Shown here: positions 21,758-30,678 of the stretch, piece by piece
How the letters are laid out: the number at the start of each line of letters is the position of its first letter
How positions within the stretch are numbered: the stretch's first letter is position 1
Assembly (NCBI RefSeq): GCF_900105455.1
Contig: NZ_FNSF01000005.1
Coordinates: forward strand, 930,001-994,000
Source of the DNA: Tenacibaculum sp. MAR_2009_124
GTDB lineage: Bacteria > Bacteroidota > Bacteroidia > Flavobacteriales > Flavobacteriaceae
Length of the DNA stretch: 64,000 nt
Direction: 5' to 3'
The notes under the pieces: generated by a model
Database searches by the model: none
What the model was told of the DNA's origin: nothing
The model's input: only the letters and a program-made list of their open reading frames with translations
Translations under genes and position numbers: made by a program

Positions 21758-24591
21758 TGGCAAAGAAAAAGGGGGTTTGGGATATTGATATTGTTATCAA
21801 TGGGAAACAAGTCAAAAACACTTTCTATAGTGTTAAAAAAGAGGTAAATAAACTGAAACGTGAAGTAAAGAGTCTTACTCCTGGTACTGATGAGTTTATT
21901 AAAAAATCTAAAGAGTTAGAAAAGGCTGAAAAACATTTTGATAATATTAAAGAGGAGATCCATGGAACGAATGTTACCTTAGAAGAGTTCAAAGGGCACT
22001 TCAGTACTGTTTTTGATGGTTTTTTATCAGGAAATCCTGAAAAAGTTAAGCAAGGTTTACAAGGTATTCGTGCTGGTTTAAATGGATTACTCTCTTCAGC
22101 GAAAGCATTTGTTTTAACACCTATTGGTGCTGCTATAACGGCGCTGGTTGGTATCGGTGCAGGGCTAAAAAGCTGGTTGGAATTTAATATAGAAGTCGAA
22201 AAAACAAATGAGCAAATCCAAAATATTACACAAACAACAGGTGATGCTACTGATGCCATACGAGTAAGAGCTGAAGCCTTAAAAGAACTTTTTGGAACAG
22301 AAATAAACGAAAGTGTAGAGGCGGCCAAGTCGTTGGCAAAAGGGTTTGGTGTTTCTTATAAAGAAGCTTTTGATCAAATAGAAAGTGCAGCCGTTAAAGG
22401 GAAATTAAAAAACGGTGAGTTTTTAGATAGTATTGCGGAATATCCTGTACAGTTTAAAAATGCGGGGTATTCCGTGAGCGATTTTGTGAAAATTGTCAAT
22501 ACAGGAATTGATTTAAGTATTTATAAAGATAAGCTTCCTGATGCGTTAAAAGAAGCAGATTTGGCTTTAAAGGAACAAACTAAATCAACTACAACAGCCT
22601 TAACCAATGCCTTTGGGGCTCAATTTTCAAAATCCATTTTAAAAAGAGTTAAAGAGGGTAAAATTACTACGAAACAAGCCTTACAAGAAATTGCAAAACA
22701 ATCTCAAAAAGTAAATTTAAACCAACAACAGCAAGCACAATTAACAGCCGATTTATTTAAGTCTGCGGGAGAAGATGCAGGAGGTGCGGTAAAAGTTTTA
22801 AATGCTGTAAATATTGCGTTGAACAAACAGCAAAAACCCTTAACAGAAGCTCAGAAAATCCGTAAGGAAGAGCTTGAAACCAAAAAAGAGTTAAAAAGCA
22901 TTACTACTCAATTATTTGCTAGTGGTTCTGAAGGTATTGGAAAGTGGATAAAAAAAGGTAAAATATTTGCTACTAAAACGCTTATTAAGATTTTAAAAGG
23001 AGGGGTTTCTTTATACAATTGGTTTGTCGATTTGAATAACCAGAGTGCTGTTTTTTCGGGTTTATTAAGTAGTATAGGAACATTAGCGTCTAGTGGTTTT
23101 AAGGTGTTAGGTAGCCTTATAAAAAATGCTTGGGAATCATTCAAAGGATTAGGAAATGTAGTGGTAGGTATTTTTACTGGAGATTGGAAAAAAATTAAAG
23201 AAGGCTTCAAGCAATCAATAAGTTTTATCCCTAATATTGTTGGTGATGTAAAAGATCAAGTTACTAAAGATGCTAATGAGATTTACGAAGCTTTTCAAGG
23301 TAAAGACAAGATGAAACGGGTGGACTTAAAAACCTTTTTAAGTACTGAAACCAATGAAGAAGACACTGTTACTAACGAATCTGGAACAGATACACCTAAA
23401 GAAACCAATCAAACTAAAAATGAACTTACGCCAGAAGATCAAAGAATTCTAGATTCAAAAAAGAAACTAAAGGAATTCTTGGATGAATGGGAAGAGGAAC
23501 AGGCGATTCAAAAAGAATTGAAAGATTTAGAAGGGCAAGAAAGAGCTGAGGAGGAAGAAATATTGAGACTGGAAAAAAAGTTTGAAGATATGGAGTTAGA
23601 AGCTGGTCTTACTCGTGAAAAAGAAGCGGAACTTTCAGAAGAAGATAAGGCTTTAAAAGTTCGTTTAACTAAATCCAAAGAGGCGCAAATAAAAGCAATA
23701 GAAGATAAGTACAAACAGCAACGACTGAAAGATAAAGAAAAAGAAAACAAGCAATATGAAAAGCTAACACAAGAGCATCATAAACGAATGGTTGACGCTG
23801 AAATGCAGCTTCAATATGCGAAGCAGAACGCCTTAGATTTTGGAATAGCTGCTTTAAAAGACATGTTCGGAAAGAAAACTGGTATTTACAAAGCGTTGTT
23901 TGTTTTGGAAAAAGCTTTGGCAGTTAAGGATGTCTTGAACAATACTTCAAAATCGATTGCTCAAATTACTGCAAATACTGCTATTGCCAATGCAAAGGCG
24001 ATTGCTGCTTCTCCTTTAACAGCGGGTATGCCTTTTGTTGCATATAATACTGCCATTGCGGCTAAACAAACACTAGCAACAAAGTTAATGGCTGGTGTTC
24101 AAATAGGTCAGATCGCTGCGTCTACTGTCAAAGGTTTGTATCCAGTAACCAGAGAAGATGGTAAAAAATTTAATGCAACACTAGGAGGTCCCACCAGAAC
24201 ACAAATAGTATCACAACCGACCTTAATGCAAGAGTACTTGGTTGGAGAACGCCGCAGGCCTGAAATGATTATTGATGATGTTACCTATTCAAAGCTAGAC
24301 CCTAGAATAATTCAACATATACTAGGAGTTCATAAGGGTGAAACATCGAAAGTACCAGGTTTCGAAAAAGGAGATTATTCCAAGGTTCAAGATATTTCTG
24401 AGGAAGTTGGGGAAGTAGATGTTGAAGATTCTGTTAACACTAGACTTTTACAAGATATTTCATCAAAGTTAGGTACTCTCTTAGAAGGTGGAATTGAGGC
24501 TAAGGCACTTATTGGCGATGATGAAATAGAAGAGTACGAGCAAAGAAAACAGTTAATTACAAGTACAAAAGAAGAAGCAAAAATAAAATAG
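21757..24591 (+). CDS. Tail tape measure protein
   Basis: 944 residues, the longest gene of the prophage. N-terminal basic coiled coil (KKEVNKLKREVKSL), a hydrophobic Gly/Ala helix at about 112-138 (LTPIGAAITALVGIGAGLKSW), further hydrophobic segments near 430-480, a long charged coiled coil (about 560-700), and an Ala-rich membrane-like segment at about 740-800. This matches tape measures that set tail length and form a channel in the inner membrane. Acidic C-terminal tail. Confidence 0.85.
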   Translation: MAKKKGVWDIDIVINGKQVKNTFYSVKKEVNKLKREVKSLTPGTDEFIKKSKELEKAEKHFDNIKEEIHGTNVTLEEFKGHFSTVFDGFLSGNPEKVKQGLQGIRAGLNGLLSSAKAFVLTPIGAAITALVGIGAGLKSWLEFNIEVEKTNEQIQNITQTTGDATDAIRVRAEALKELFGTEINESVEAAKSLAKGFGVSYKEAFDQIESAAVKGKLKNGEFLDSIAEYPVQFKNAGYSVSDFVKIVNTGIDLSIYKDKLPDALKEADLALKEQTKSTTTALTNAFGAQFSKSILKRVKEGKITTKQALQEIAKQSQKVNLNQQQQAQLTADLFKSAGEDAGGAVKVLNAVNIALNKQQKPLTEAQKIRKEELETKKELKSITTQLFASGSEGIGKWIKKGKIFATKTLIKILKGGVSLYNWFVDLNNQSAVFSGLLSSIGTLASSGFKVLGSLIKNAWESFKGLGNVVVGIFTGDWKKIKEGFKQSISFIPNIVGDVKDQVTKDANEIYEAFQGKDKMKRVDLKTFLSTETNEEDTVTNESGTDTPKETNQTKNELTPEDQRILDSKKKLKEFLDEWEEEQAIQKELKDLEGQERAEEEEILRLEKKFEDMELEAGLTREKEAELSEEDKALKVRLTKSKEAQIKAIEDKYKQQRLKDKEKENKQYEKLTQEHHKRMVDAEMQLQYAKQNALDFGIAALKDMFGKKTGIYKALFVLEKALAVKDVLNNTSKSIAQITANTAIANAKAIAASPLTAGMPFVAYNTAIAAKQTLATKLMAGVQIGQIAASTVKGLYPVTREDGKKFNATLGGPTRTQIVSQPTLMQEYLVGERRRPEMIIDDVTYSKLDPRIIQHILGVHKGETSKVPGFEKGDYSKVQDISEEVGEVDVEDSVNTRLLQDISSKLGTLLEGGIEAKALIGDDEIEEYEQRKQLITSTKEEAKIK

Positions 24592-24593
24592 TT

Positions 24594-26492
24594 ATGCCTA
24601 TTACACCATCAAGTTTAGCGTTTACTTATACCAAAGGAACAGATGTACCTCCTTATCGTTTAATGGAGTATCAAACGCTTCCTATAGCTCCGCATTCTAG
24701 CCCGGCAAATGGTCAGAAATTCCCTCAGACAGATGCTGATTGGGTTACTGCTATTAATTATACAGATACAACTTTTCAGGTTAGAACGAATTCGGCTGCT
24801 AACAATTTAAGTTTAGGTACTCATACGACAACCGTTGAGATATTTCAAATTGCCATTGAAAATAATAGACAAGTAAATTATCCTTTGGGAAGTTTTGATG
24901 TAACTATTGAAGTTTTAGAAGGTCAAGAGTCGGTTGTTACACCAAGTTCTTTAAGTTTTGAGTATGATTTGAGTCAAAATTTACCAGGTCCCCAGCAAAT
25001 AGAAATAAATACTTGGAGAAACTGGTTCCTTAATAATAGTGCATCATGGTTAAATGCTTCAGAAGCTAGTGGGAGAGGAGATAAAACAGTTACTTTTAAT
25101 ATTGATGGTAGTGGCCTGTCGGTTGGTATTTATAATACAAGTCTTACGTTTAACGATGGATTGATAATCAAAATTATACCAGTATCTTTAAATGTTACAC
25201 AAACCATTGATGATGAGTTAACGATAACTCCAAGTCAACTAGATTTTCAATATGTAAAATCAACGTCAAACCCACCTCCTAAAACTATCGATTTTATCAG
25301 TTCGCACGATTGGACCATTTCTGCAATTGAAGGTTGGGTAAATATTGGTATTAATACAGGTGTTTCAGGATCTCATTCCGTAGAAATTGGAGTTCAAAAC
25401 TTAGAAGCTTTACCTGTTGGAGAATACAATGCAATGGTAACAGTTACTAATGGAGTCATTACAAAACAAGTTTATGTAAGCTTACTTATTATTGAATATT
25501 TACAAAACTTTCCATCTCCAGATATTCTTCATTTTACGGATGATGAAAATTTAATTCAAGTAGCCACTAGTAATAATAACACCTGTTTGAAATTATTGTT
25601 GGATACTGTTTATAATGATTCAGGTTATCAACCTGAGTATAGAGTTCCTTTTTTTAAAGGAATATCTTCACAAAACATTGGTGTAGAATTGGCAAACATC
25701 ATAGGCGTACAAAATTTGATTACTACAGAAACATTTTTCGATAAGCCATATAATGAGATTTTGGTAAATATTAATGTTGGAGAGATCCATGTTTTTAATG
25801 GAACAACGCTAATAGATTCAAGAATTGAAAACATTAATTTCTTAAAAGGAGTCCGTCCAGACAATGGAGTTTTAAGTGAGGTAGGAAATAAGCAATATGT
25901 AACCAATACAGGAGTAGTTTCTTTTTCCTTTTTAAATGAAAGCAGAACAACTGTGTCTCGCATTGTTGTATCTGGAGCTATCAATCAAACAATAACAATA
26001 GCGCCTTCAAGTGAGCTTTTTTATACATTCCGATTCCCCTTAAATGGTTTTAACCTTAAAACAGGCGATGTAATTACGTTTTCTATTTTAGATCAGAATA
26101 TTGAAGTTGTTATTAGGGAAAAAGATGTTGATTCTAGCGTGTTTTTTTGGGAAAACAAATGGGGGTGTTTCGATTCGTTGGAGTTTACAGGCGAATACAA
26201 AAAAACATCAAGTTTAAAACACCAAACAGCCAATTATGTAAATAATTATAATACAAGTATCACTAAAATACTTGATGTTGATAAGGGAATAAAACACGAT
26301 GTAAATACAGGTTGGATCTATGCTGAATCTCAGATTCAAGCAATACACAATATGTTGCAGTCTAGAAATATTTATTTATTAAAGGAAGGAGAACTTATTA
26401 ATGTTGTGCCGAAAACTAGAAACATTCTATTGCAAAAAAGTAAAGAGTCTTCACCAAGTAGAAAATTAACCTTTATAAACGCTGAGAAATGA
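24594..26492 (+). CDS. Tail protein with three BACON-like Ig repeats
   Basis: 632 residues. The N-terminal 300 hold three repeats of about 95 residues, each starting ITPSxLxF and ending with G-x-Y-N/T-x-x-x-T-x-x-x-G, with a W-L/V-x-x motif in the middle: a BACON-like beta sandwich. BACON modules bind carbohydrate or mucin in Bacteroidetes. Residues 300-632 form another beta-rich domain ending near a helix (SQIQAIHNMLQSRNIYLL). It is placed where a distal tail or baseplate protein would be, so a role in binding surface glycans is plausible. Confidence 0.6.
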   Translation: MPITPSSLAFTYTKGTDVPPYRLMEYQTLPIAPHSSPANGQKFPQTDADWVTAINYTDTTFQVRTNSAANNLSLGTHTTTVEIFQIAIENNRQVNYPLGSFDVTIEVLEGQESVVTPSSLSFEYDLSQNLPGPQQIEINTWRNWFLNNSASWLNASEASGRGDKTVTFNIDGSGLSVGIYNTSLTFNDGLIIKIIPVSLNVTQTIDDELTITPSQLDFQYVKSTSNPPPKTIDFISSHDWTISAIEGWVNIGINTGVSGSHSVEIGVQNLEALPVGEYNAMVTVTNGVITKQVYVSLLIIEYLQNFPSPDILHFTDDENLIQVATSNNNTCLKLLLDTVYNDSGYQPEYRVPFFKGISSQNIGVELANIIGVQNLITTETFFDKPYNEILVNINVGEIHVFNGTTLIDSRIENINFLKGVRPDNGVLSEVGNKQYVTNTGVVSFSFLNESRTTVSRIVVSGAINQTITIAPSSELFYTFRFPLNGFNLKTGDVITFSILDQNIEVVIREKDVDSSVFFWENKWGCFDSLEFTGEYKKTSSLKHQTANYVNNYNTSITKILDVDKGIKHDVNTGWIYAESQIQAIHNMLQSRNIYLLKEGELINVVPKTRNILLQKSKESSPSRKLTFINAEK

Positions 26493-26815
26493 TAGTATTT
26501 TATAATGAAAAATTTAAGCTTGACTTTTCAGATGTAAAGCTAAAGCTGGTTGAGCAAAATTCGTTGTTTTACGATTATATGTATAAAAAGCACTCCATGC
26601 CATTTACTATAAATGTTGATGCCATTATATCTACCGAGCTCGGCTTTATCGATTTACCTAACAGCCGAGGATATGAGGTTAAATATGACGGACAATTATT
26701 TATAGAAAATGATTTTGAGCCGGCTAAGTTGATTCTAAAATCTATTAAAGGGAAAAAGCTTCAAGGCATTATTTACCATGAAGCGAATACTGTCTATTGC
26801 TCCAAAAGAATTTGA
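26489..26815 (+). CDS. Distal tail protein, probably truncated
   Basis: 108 residues, overlapping the previous gene by 4 bp. It begins with a pattern typical for the N-terminus of larger tail proteins in Bacteroidetes phages (FYNEKFKLDFSDVKLKL, then LGFIDLPNSRGYEVKYDGQLF). It stops after TVYCSKRI, while another frame continues as KRILSIAPKEFELEILKG from 26778 to a TGA at 26865. Nothing coding follows for 1.5 kb. The gene appears cut short by a frameshift or deletion at the right end of the prophage. Confidence 0.55.
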   Translation: MIVFYNEKFKLDFSDVKLKLVEQNSLFYDYMYKKHSMPFTINVDAIISTELGFIDLPNSRGYEVKYDGQLFIENDFEPAKLILKSIKGKKLQGIIYHEANTVYCSKRI

Positions 26816-26834
26816 ACTTGAAATTTTGAAAGGA

Positions 26835-26888
26835 ACTGCGTACAAATCCAAGAAAGAAAACAAATGAAGGGTTTGGTCGGTACGCAGT
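26835..26888. repeat. Long-loop hairpin element 2
   Basis: Perfect 9-bp arms ACTGCGTAC (26835-26843) and GTACGCAGT (26880-26888), with an inner AAATCC/GGGTTT pairing. Related in layout, though not in loop sequence, to the elements at 2969 and 28164. It overlaps the end of the shifted tail frame. Confidence 0.5.
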
Positions 26889-27000
26889 AAGCCTACTACT
26901 GAAGTTAAAACTAAGAAAACTAATGAATACTTGAAATAGATAGAAGCCCTAAATTCAGGCTAGTGGAATCACGGTGCATTTAGCTCCTTTGGTTAGTACC

Positions 27001-27022
27001 AAAAAAAGCTCCCGAAGGAGCC
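27001..27022 (-). terminator. Terminator, reverse strand
   Basis: On the reverse strand GCTCC-TTCG-GGAGC followed by seven T: a stable UUCG tetraloop hairpin with T run. Confidence 0.75.
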
Positions 27023-27267
27023 AATCATCCCTATGAATGGGATAAAAAAAATGGTTGTCAATGTTTAATTTGGGGGGTGATTATGTTTGTAATAGGGGTG
27101 ATTTTTGACAACCTATATAAACTAAAATTTAAGGGGATTTAAACTTGAAGCAAATTTACGCCGATTTTCAAGTTAAAATCGGTCTGTAGTGTTTTTGTTG
27201 TGTGTTGATTTGTGTGTGTAGTATTTTTGGAGTATTGATTTTTTCTGTCAAGGTTTAATAAAAAAAA

Positions 27268-27304
27268 GAAAAGAAGTGTTGAGCAAATTTGTACACTTCT
27301 TTTC
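27268..27304 (+). terminator. Terminator-type hairpin
   Basis: Perfect 12-bp stem GAAAAGAAGTGT / ACACTTCTTTTC around 13 bases. Either direction possible. Confidence 0.65.
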
Positions 27305-27444
27305 ATAGTTTAAGTATATTAACAACTCGATTACATGACATTTTGTTGTTAGCAAGTTACAGATATTGGAGGTTAGATTTTTTTTTTTTTGATGAGATAG
27401 CTTTTTAGTGTAGATTTTTGTTAGAGATGTGTAGGTGAACGAAA

Positions 27445-27469
27445 AAAAACTCCTTTTTAAGGAGTTTTT
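27445..27469. terminator. Bidirectional terminator
   Basis: AAAAACTCCTT-TTT-AAGGAGTTTTT, with T runs on both strands. Confidence 0.8.
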
Positions 27470-27666
27470 AGCAATTTTCCCGTATCGAAAAAATAGTTAA
27501 AACATTGTTTTTTTTGGATGATATTTTGTGATTGTTTTGTTTTAACACATGTGTAAAAGTAGCGTTAGTTTCTTTAGATATTGCTTAGTAGTATGCATGT
27601 CGTGTGTATTGTTTTAAAAACGACAAAAAATGTCTAAAATGAGTTGTTGGTATTGTTGTAGACAAG

Positions 27667-27697
27667 AAAAAAAAACCCACTCAAAAGATTGAGCGGG
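27667..27697 (-). terminator. Terminator, reverse strand
   Basis: Reverse strand CCCGCTCA / TGAGTGGG (one G-T pair) followed by nine or ten T. Confidence 0.75.
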
Positions 27698-27805
27698 AAA
27701 ATTGCTATGAAAAAGAAAGTCCTAAGACGTCTCAAAGGACAAGTTCAAATATAGTGTTTTTTCATCATCATGCAGTATTATTAAAGGAAAAAATTTAAAA
27801 AAATT

Positions 27806-27840
27806 AGAAGAGGCGCTCCTTCAAAAACACCTCTTCTTTC
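27806..27840 (+). terminator. Terminator-type hairpin
   Basis: AGAAGAGG / CCTCTTCT around 16 bases, followed by TTC. Confidence 0.55.
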
Positions 27841-28006
27841 TTAAATCAATAATTATTCAAAAACCATTTAAAGTTAATTAATATTTTGTTTCGTTTTCAA
27901 TTCCTTTGATTAAAGGAGTAATTGTTTTGATGAAAAGAACGAATAAGTAGTTGATCTGTGGAATTTAAAATCAGCAAGACTCTATTTAATTGTTTTTTTT
28001 GGAGGG

Positions 28007-28042
28007 AATTAAAAAAGGAGCTAATAGAGCTCCTTTAATTTT
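28007..28042. terminator. Bidirectional terminator-type hairpin
   Basis: AAAGGAGCT-AATAG-AGCTCCTTT core with outer AATTAAA / TTTAATT pairing. Confidence 0.65.
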
Positions 28043-28163
28043 GAAACCAATTAAACCCTTCTTAAAATTTAACGTGTCTATTGTTTAGATGTCTAAAATA
28101 TTAGAAAGTCACAATTTTTTAAAAAAATGTTGGGTAGAAATTCTGAATGATCAATTGAAAAGA

Positions 28164-28222
28164 ATGCGCACTAACTTGTTTCAAATAGTTGTAGCTAGTC
28201 AGAAAGTTTGATTAATGCGCAT
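28164..28222. repeat. Long-loop hairpin element, copy 3
   Basis: ATGCGCACTAA (28164-28174) pairs with TTAATGCGCAT (28212-28222). The stem and the 3' flank TAGTC..AGTTTGATTAAT.CGCA match the element at 2969-3036, with a shorter loop. Confidence 0.55.
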
Positions 28223-28368
28223 GATGCTAGTTAAAGAAAGTTTTCGCTAATTGCCCCTTAAACAATTTACAAAAAGTGTTTGCAAAATACTGTTTTTAAA
28301 ATTAAAAAGCGTAATTTTAACATGCGATTTTTAAGGGGAGCATTTAGATCGTACATGTAGTGAAAATT

Positions 28369-28395
28369 AGCCGTTCAGTTTTGAATGGCTTTTTT
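28369..28395 (+). terminator. Terminator at end of gene-poor region
   Basis: AGCCGTTC / GAATGGCT (one G-T pair) around AGTTTT, then five to six T. It also overlaps the 3' end of the reverse-strand small ORF. Confidence 0.75.
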
Positions 28396-28573
28396 AGTGA
28401 ATAAAGGTATTGATGCTAGTTGTTTTGTTGTGTTTTTTTAGCGCGATTTGTTGTTCTTTTTTAGCCTTTTCAAGGCTTTCGAATACTTGTGCATCGCTGA
28501 TGTTTTTTGAAAACGGTTCGTTGCTCTTGGGGTTTGTATAGTAAGTGTTTTCTGGTGTGAGTAGTACAAACAT
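28394..28573 (-). CDS. Small reverse-strand prophage protein (59 aa)
   Basis: 59 residues, ATG 28573 to TAA 28394. It has a balanced composition unlike random AT-rich frames: MFVLLTPENTYYTNPKSNEP, then an amphipathic Glu/Lys helix (DAQVFESLEKAKKEQQIALKK) and a polar tail. It ends at the terminator at 28369-28395. No family was recognised. It is the only convincing gene between the tail module and the attachment site, in the usual place for late cargo. Confidence 0.5.
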   Translation of the reverse strand: MFVLLTPENTYYTNPKSNEPFSKNISDAQVFESLEKAKKEQQIALKKHNKTTSINTFIH

Positions 28574-28865
28574 TAAAAGTGGTGTATGAGGCTTGAAAAT
28601 AGCTTTTTTTTTATTTTAAATGAGTAGGTAAATGCGTAAGAATTCAGCTCTTGGGTGCTTTTTACTTAATCGATATTTTCAAAAACACCCTGTACTTGCC
28701 ATTAACGCACTTACAAAGTTAAGAATTAAAAACAAAATAAAGTAAAAGAGTACTTTAAATATTAAAAAAAAAGGAGAAATAAAGGGGAAATTTTATTTGT
28801 AAATACTGTTTAACTTAATGTTTTTAAGTGGTTTAAATTGTTTTTGTATTTTATCTGCCAGTCAA

Positions 28866-28896
28866 AAGGTCGCGGGTTCGAGCCCCGCCTTCTCCA
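28866..28896 (+). tRNA. 3' fragment of a tRNA (T arm and acceptor strand), likely attR
   Basis: T arm GCGGG-TTCGAGC-CCCGC at 28872-28888, then the 3' acceptor strand CTTCTCC and discriminator A (28896). CCA is not encoded. Upstream, no anticodon arm, D arm or GGAGAAG 5' strand can be found, so this is not a whole tRNA gene and its identity cannot be read. A tRNA 3' end with no 5' half at the edge of a prophage is the classical footprint of integration into a tRNA gene. The complete copy should lie at the left end, outside the window. Confidence 0.8.
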
Positions 28897-28900
28897 CAAA

Positions 28901-28933
28901 AAAGAAACCTGCAATTTTGCAGGTTTCTTTTTT
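28901..28933 (+). terminator. Terminator after tRNA fragment
   Basis: Stem AAAGAAACCTGCA / TGCAGGTTTCTTT around ATTT, followed by TTT. It is part of the original tRNA transcription unit and also faces the lipoprotein gene. Confidence 0.85.
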
Positions 28934-28959
28934 CATTTAATAAAGGTTAAAAGGTTTAT

Positions 28960-29586
28960 TTAATGGAGTTCATATGTAGTTATTTCTTCACAACTGCCTT
29001 GAGTAATATGGTCTATTGAAATAACTGTATCGAAATACTTGATTTTAACTTTCTCAGGTGTATTTATTGGAAATGCATCGTAAAAAAACATCTCATCTTT
29101 TTCTATAAAACCAGTTGCCTCATCATCACCGTAGGTGTAAATAAGTAAACCTAATCCTGTTTTATTATTTAATTTTAAAGGTATGGTCTTTTCGACTTCA
29201 AGTTCTTCTATGAAATGGTCTGAAGGGTGAATTGATGTAGGGGTTACTTCATAATTTTCGAATTGTATAGCATTTACCGAAAATCGGTTGCTCAAACATT
29301 CTTCTGGTTTTGTTATACCTGCGAAATATAAATCAGGGTTAATATTTTCTTTGAATTCAATGAAGCCATTTTTATCAGTATTCCCTTCAAAAAGGTGGTT
29401 TTCCTTGTTTCGTAAATCTTTTATAGATTCATAAATACGAACAGATGCATTTTCTAAAGTTTGTCCTTGATGTGTAACTTTTATGGCTAATTTATACCTA
29501 TTAATTATTTCTTCTTCGTTTGAGCATGATACAAACGCAAAAGATAAAGTAAGGCAAATAAGTAGTAGTAGTTGTTTAGTTTTCAT
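28960..29586 (-). CDS. Lipoprotein of unknown function
   Basis: 208 residues. The N-terminal lipoprotein signal ends in FVSC, with the lipidated Cys at about 21, followed by SNEEE, an export-favouring acidic stretch in Bacteroidetes lipoproteins. The mature part starts with a beta-sandwich-like segment (LAIKVTHQGQTLENASVRIY, then GNTDKNGFIEFKE) like a carboxypeptidase-regulatory or CNA-B-type domain. First chromosomal gene beyond the prophage edge. Monocistronic. Confidence 0.7.
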   Translation of the reverse strand: MKTKQLLLLICLTLSFAFVSCSNEEEIINRYKLAIKVTHQGQTLENASVRIYESIKDLRNKENHLFEGNTDKNGFIEFKENINPDLYFAGITKPEECLSNRFSVNAIQFENYEVTPTSIHPSDHFIEELEVEKTIPLKLNNKTGLGLLIYTYGDDEATGFIEKDEMFFYDAFPINTPEKVKIKYFDTVISIDHITQGSCEEITTYELH

Positions 29587-29833
29587 AATTATAAGTCGGT
29601 TAAATTAAGTTTTCAAAATCTCTACTCCTAAAACCAAGAAGTGTGCCATTATCAAAAAAAGTATATTTGGAAGGTATTATTTCTTAAATAAAGGTTTTGA
29701 AGAGGTATTTTAAGTGTTTGTTTATAAGTTTTTTATATAGTTGTTTTTAAGTGTAAATATTTTTTTGGAATTTCAATTTTAGATTTAGTGATTACTCCAT
29801 CTAATTCTTATATTCGTAAGGAATAGATCTTTT

Positions 29834-30421
29834 ATGATAAAAGCTACAAAAGAAGATAAAGAACTTATCGTAGATATTTTAACTTCTGCTTTTGAACCAA
29901 TAACGATTCCAAACTCGATTAATTTCGTGGTAAAACAAGATGCCAAAAGAAGAGAACGTCTTCAGGTTTTAATGGAATACTTATTCAATAACTCTCTGCG
30001 TTTTGGAGAAGTTTTTTTATCTGATAATAGAAAGGCTTGTGCTTTAATTCAGTATCCGCATACTAAAAAACTAACTTTGCAAACAGTTTTTTGGGACCTT
30101 AAATTAGCATTGAAATGTATAGGATTAAAAAATGTGGTGAAAGTATTGAAAAGAGAAATGGCTTTAAAGAAGTACCATACCAAAGAACCTCATATCCATC
30201 CGATGATCTTGGGAACTTATTCAGATGAAAGAGGAAAGGGGCATGGGGTTCGTTTAATCAAAAAACTTCAAGAGTATTATAAGGATACTACGTTACCCGT
30301 TATTATTGAAACCACAACAAAAGAGAATTTGAATTTATATGAATATTTCGGATTTAAAATTTTCAAAGAAACTTCGGAACTTCAATACCCTTTATATTTT
30401 TTAAAAAGTAAGAGCTATTGA
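29834..30421 (+). CDS. GNAT-family N-acetyltransferase
   Basis: 195 residues. The acetyl-CoA-binding signature R-G-K-G-H-G (in SDERGKGHGVRLI) lies near residue 137, followed by a helix and the C-terminal LYEYFGFKIFKE, standard for GNAT enzymes. The substrate is unknown. A -7-like TATATTCG lies at 29809-29816. A perfect 13-bp hairpin covers the stop codon. Confidence 0.8.
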   Translation: MIKATKEDKELIVDILTSAFEPITIPNSINFVVKQDAKRRERLQVLMEYLFNNSLRFGEVFLSDNRKACALIQYPHTKKLTLQTVFWDLKLALKCIGLKNVVKVLKREMALKKYHTKEPHIHPMILGTYSDERGKGHGVRLIKKLQEYYKDTTLPVIIETTTKENLNLYEYFGFKIFKETSELQYPLYFLKSKSY

Positions 30422-30440
30422 AATTAACAATAGCTCTTAC
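30408..30440 (+). terminator. Hairpin overlapping acetyltransferase stop codon
   Basis: GTAAGAGCTATTG / CAATAGCTCTTAC, perfect 13-bp stem around AAATTAA, including the TGA stop. No T run follows. Confidence 0.6.
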
Positions 30441-30678
30441 AAGCTTAGTAAAGGGGAGGGAATAAGGGGATTTATTTTAAATACTGGTAAAATGTATATT
30501 TTCTTGTACAAAGCTAGATGTTAAACTTCGATTCGATGTGTTGTTTTATAAAATGAGATATATTTTTTATCTTGAACAGTGCGGTTTTATAAAACAAAAC
30601 GTTAAAAACACTTAACATTAATTTGTTTATTTGATTCTACTTAAAGGTTAAAAATAGAAGTACTAAATTGTACTCGTT

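Larger units (their letters stand above)
26889..28393. other. Gene-poor, terminator-rich right end of prophage
   Basis: 1.5 kb with no ORF of convincing length. It contains hairpins of terminator type on both strands (27001, 27268, 27445, 27667, 27806, 28007 and 28369) and a long-loop hairpin (28164). The terminators repeatedly divide the region into 100-250-base units, which suits several short untranslated RNAs or eroded cargo cassettes. Base composition is even more AT-rich than in the coding part. Confidence 0.5.
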
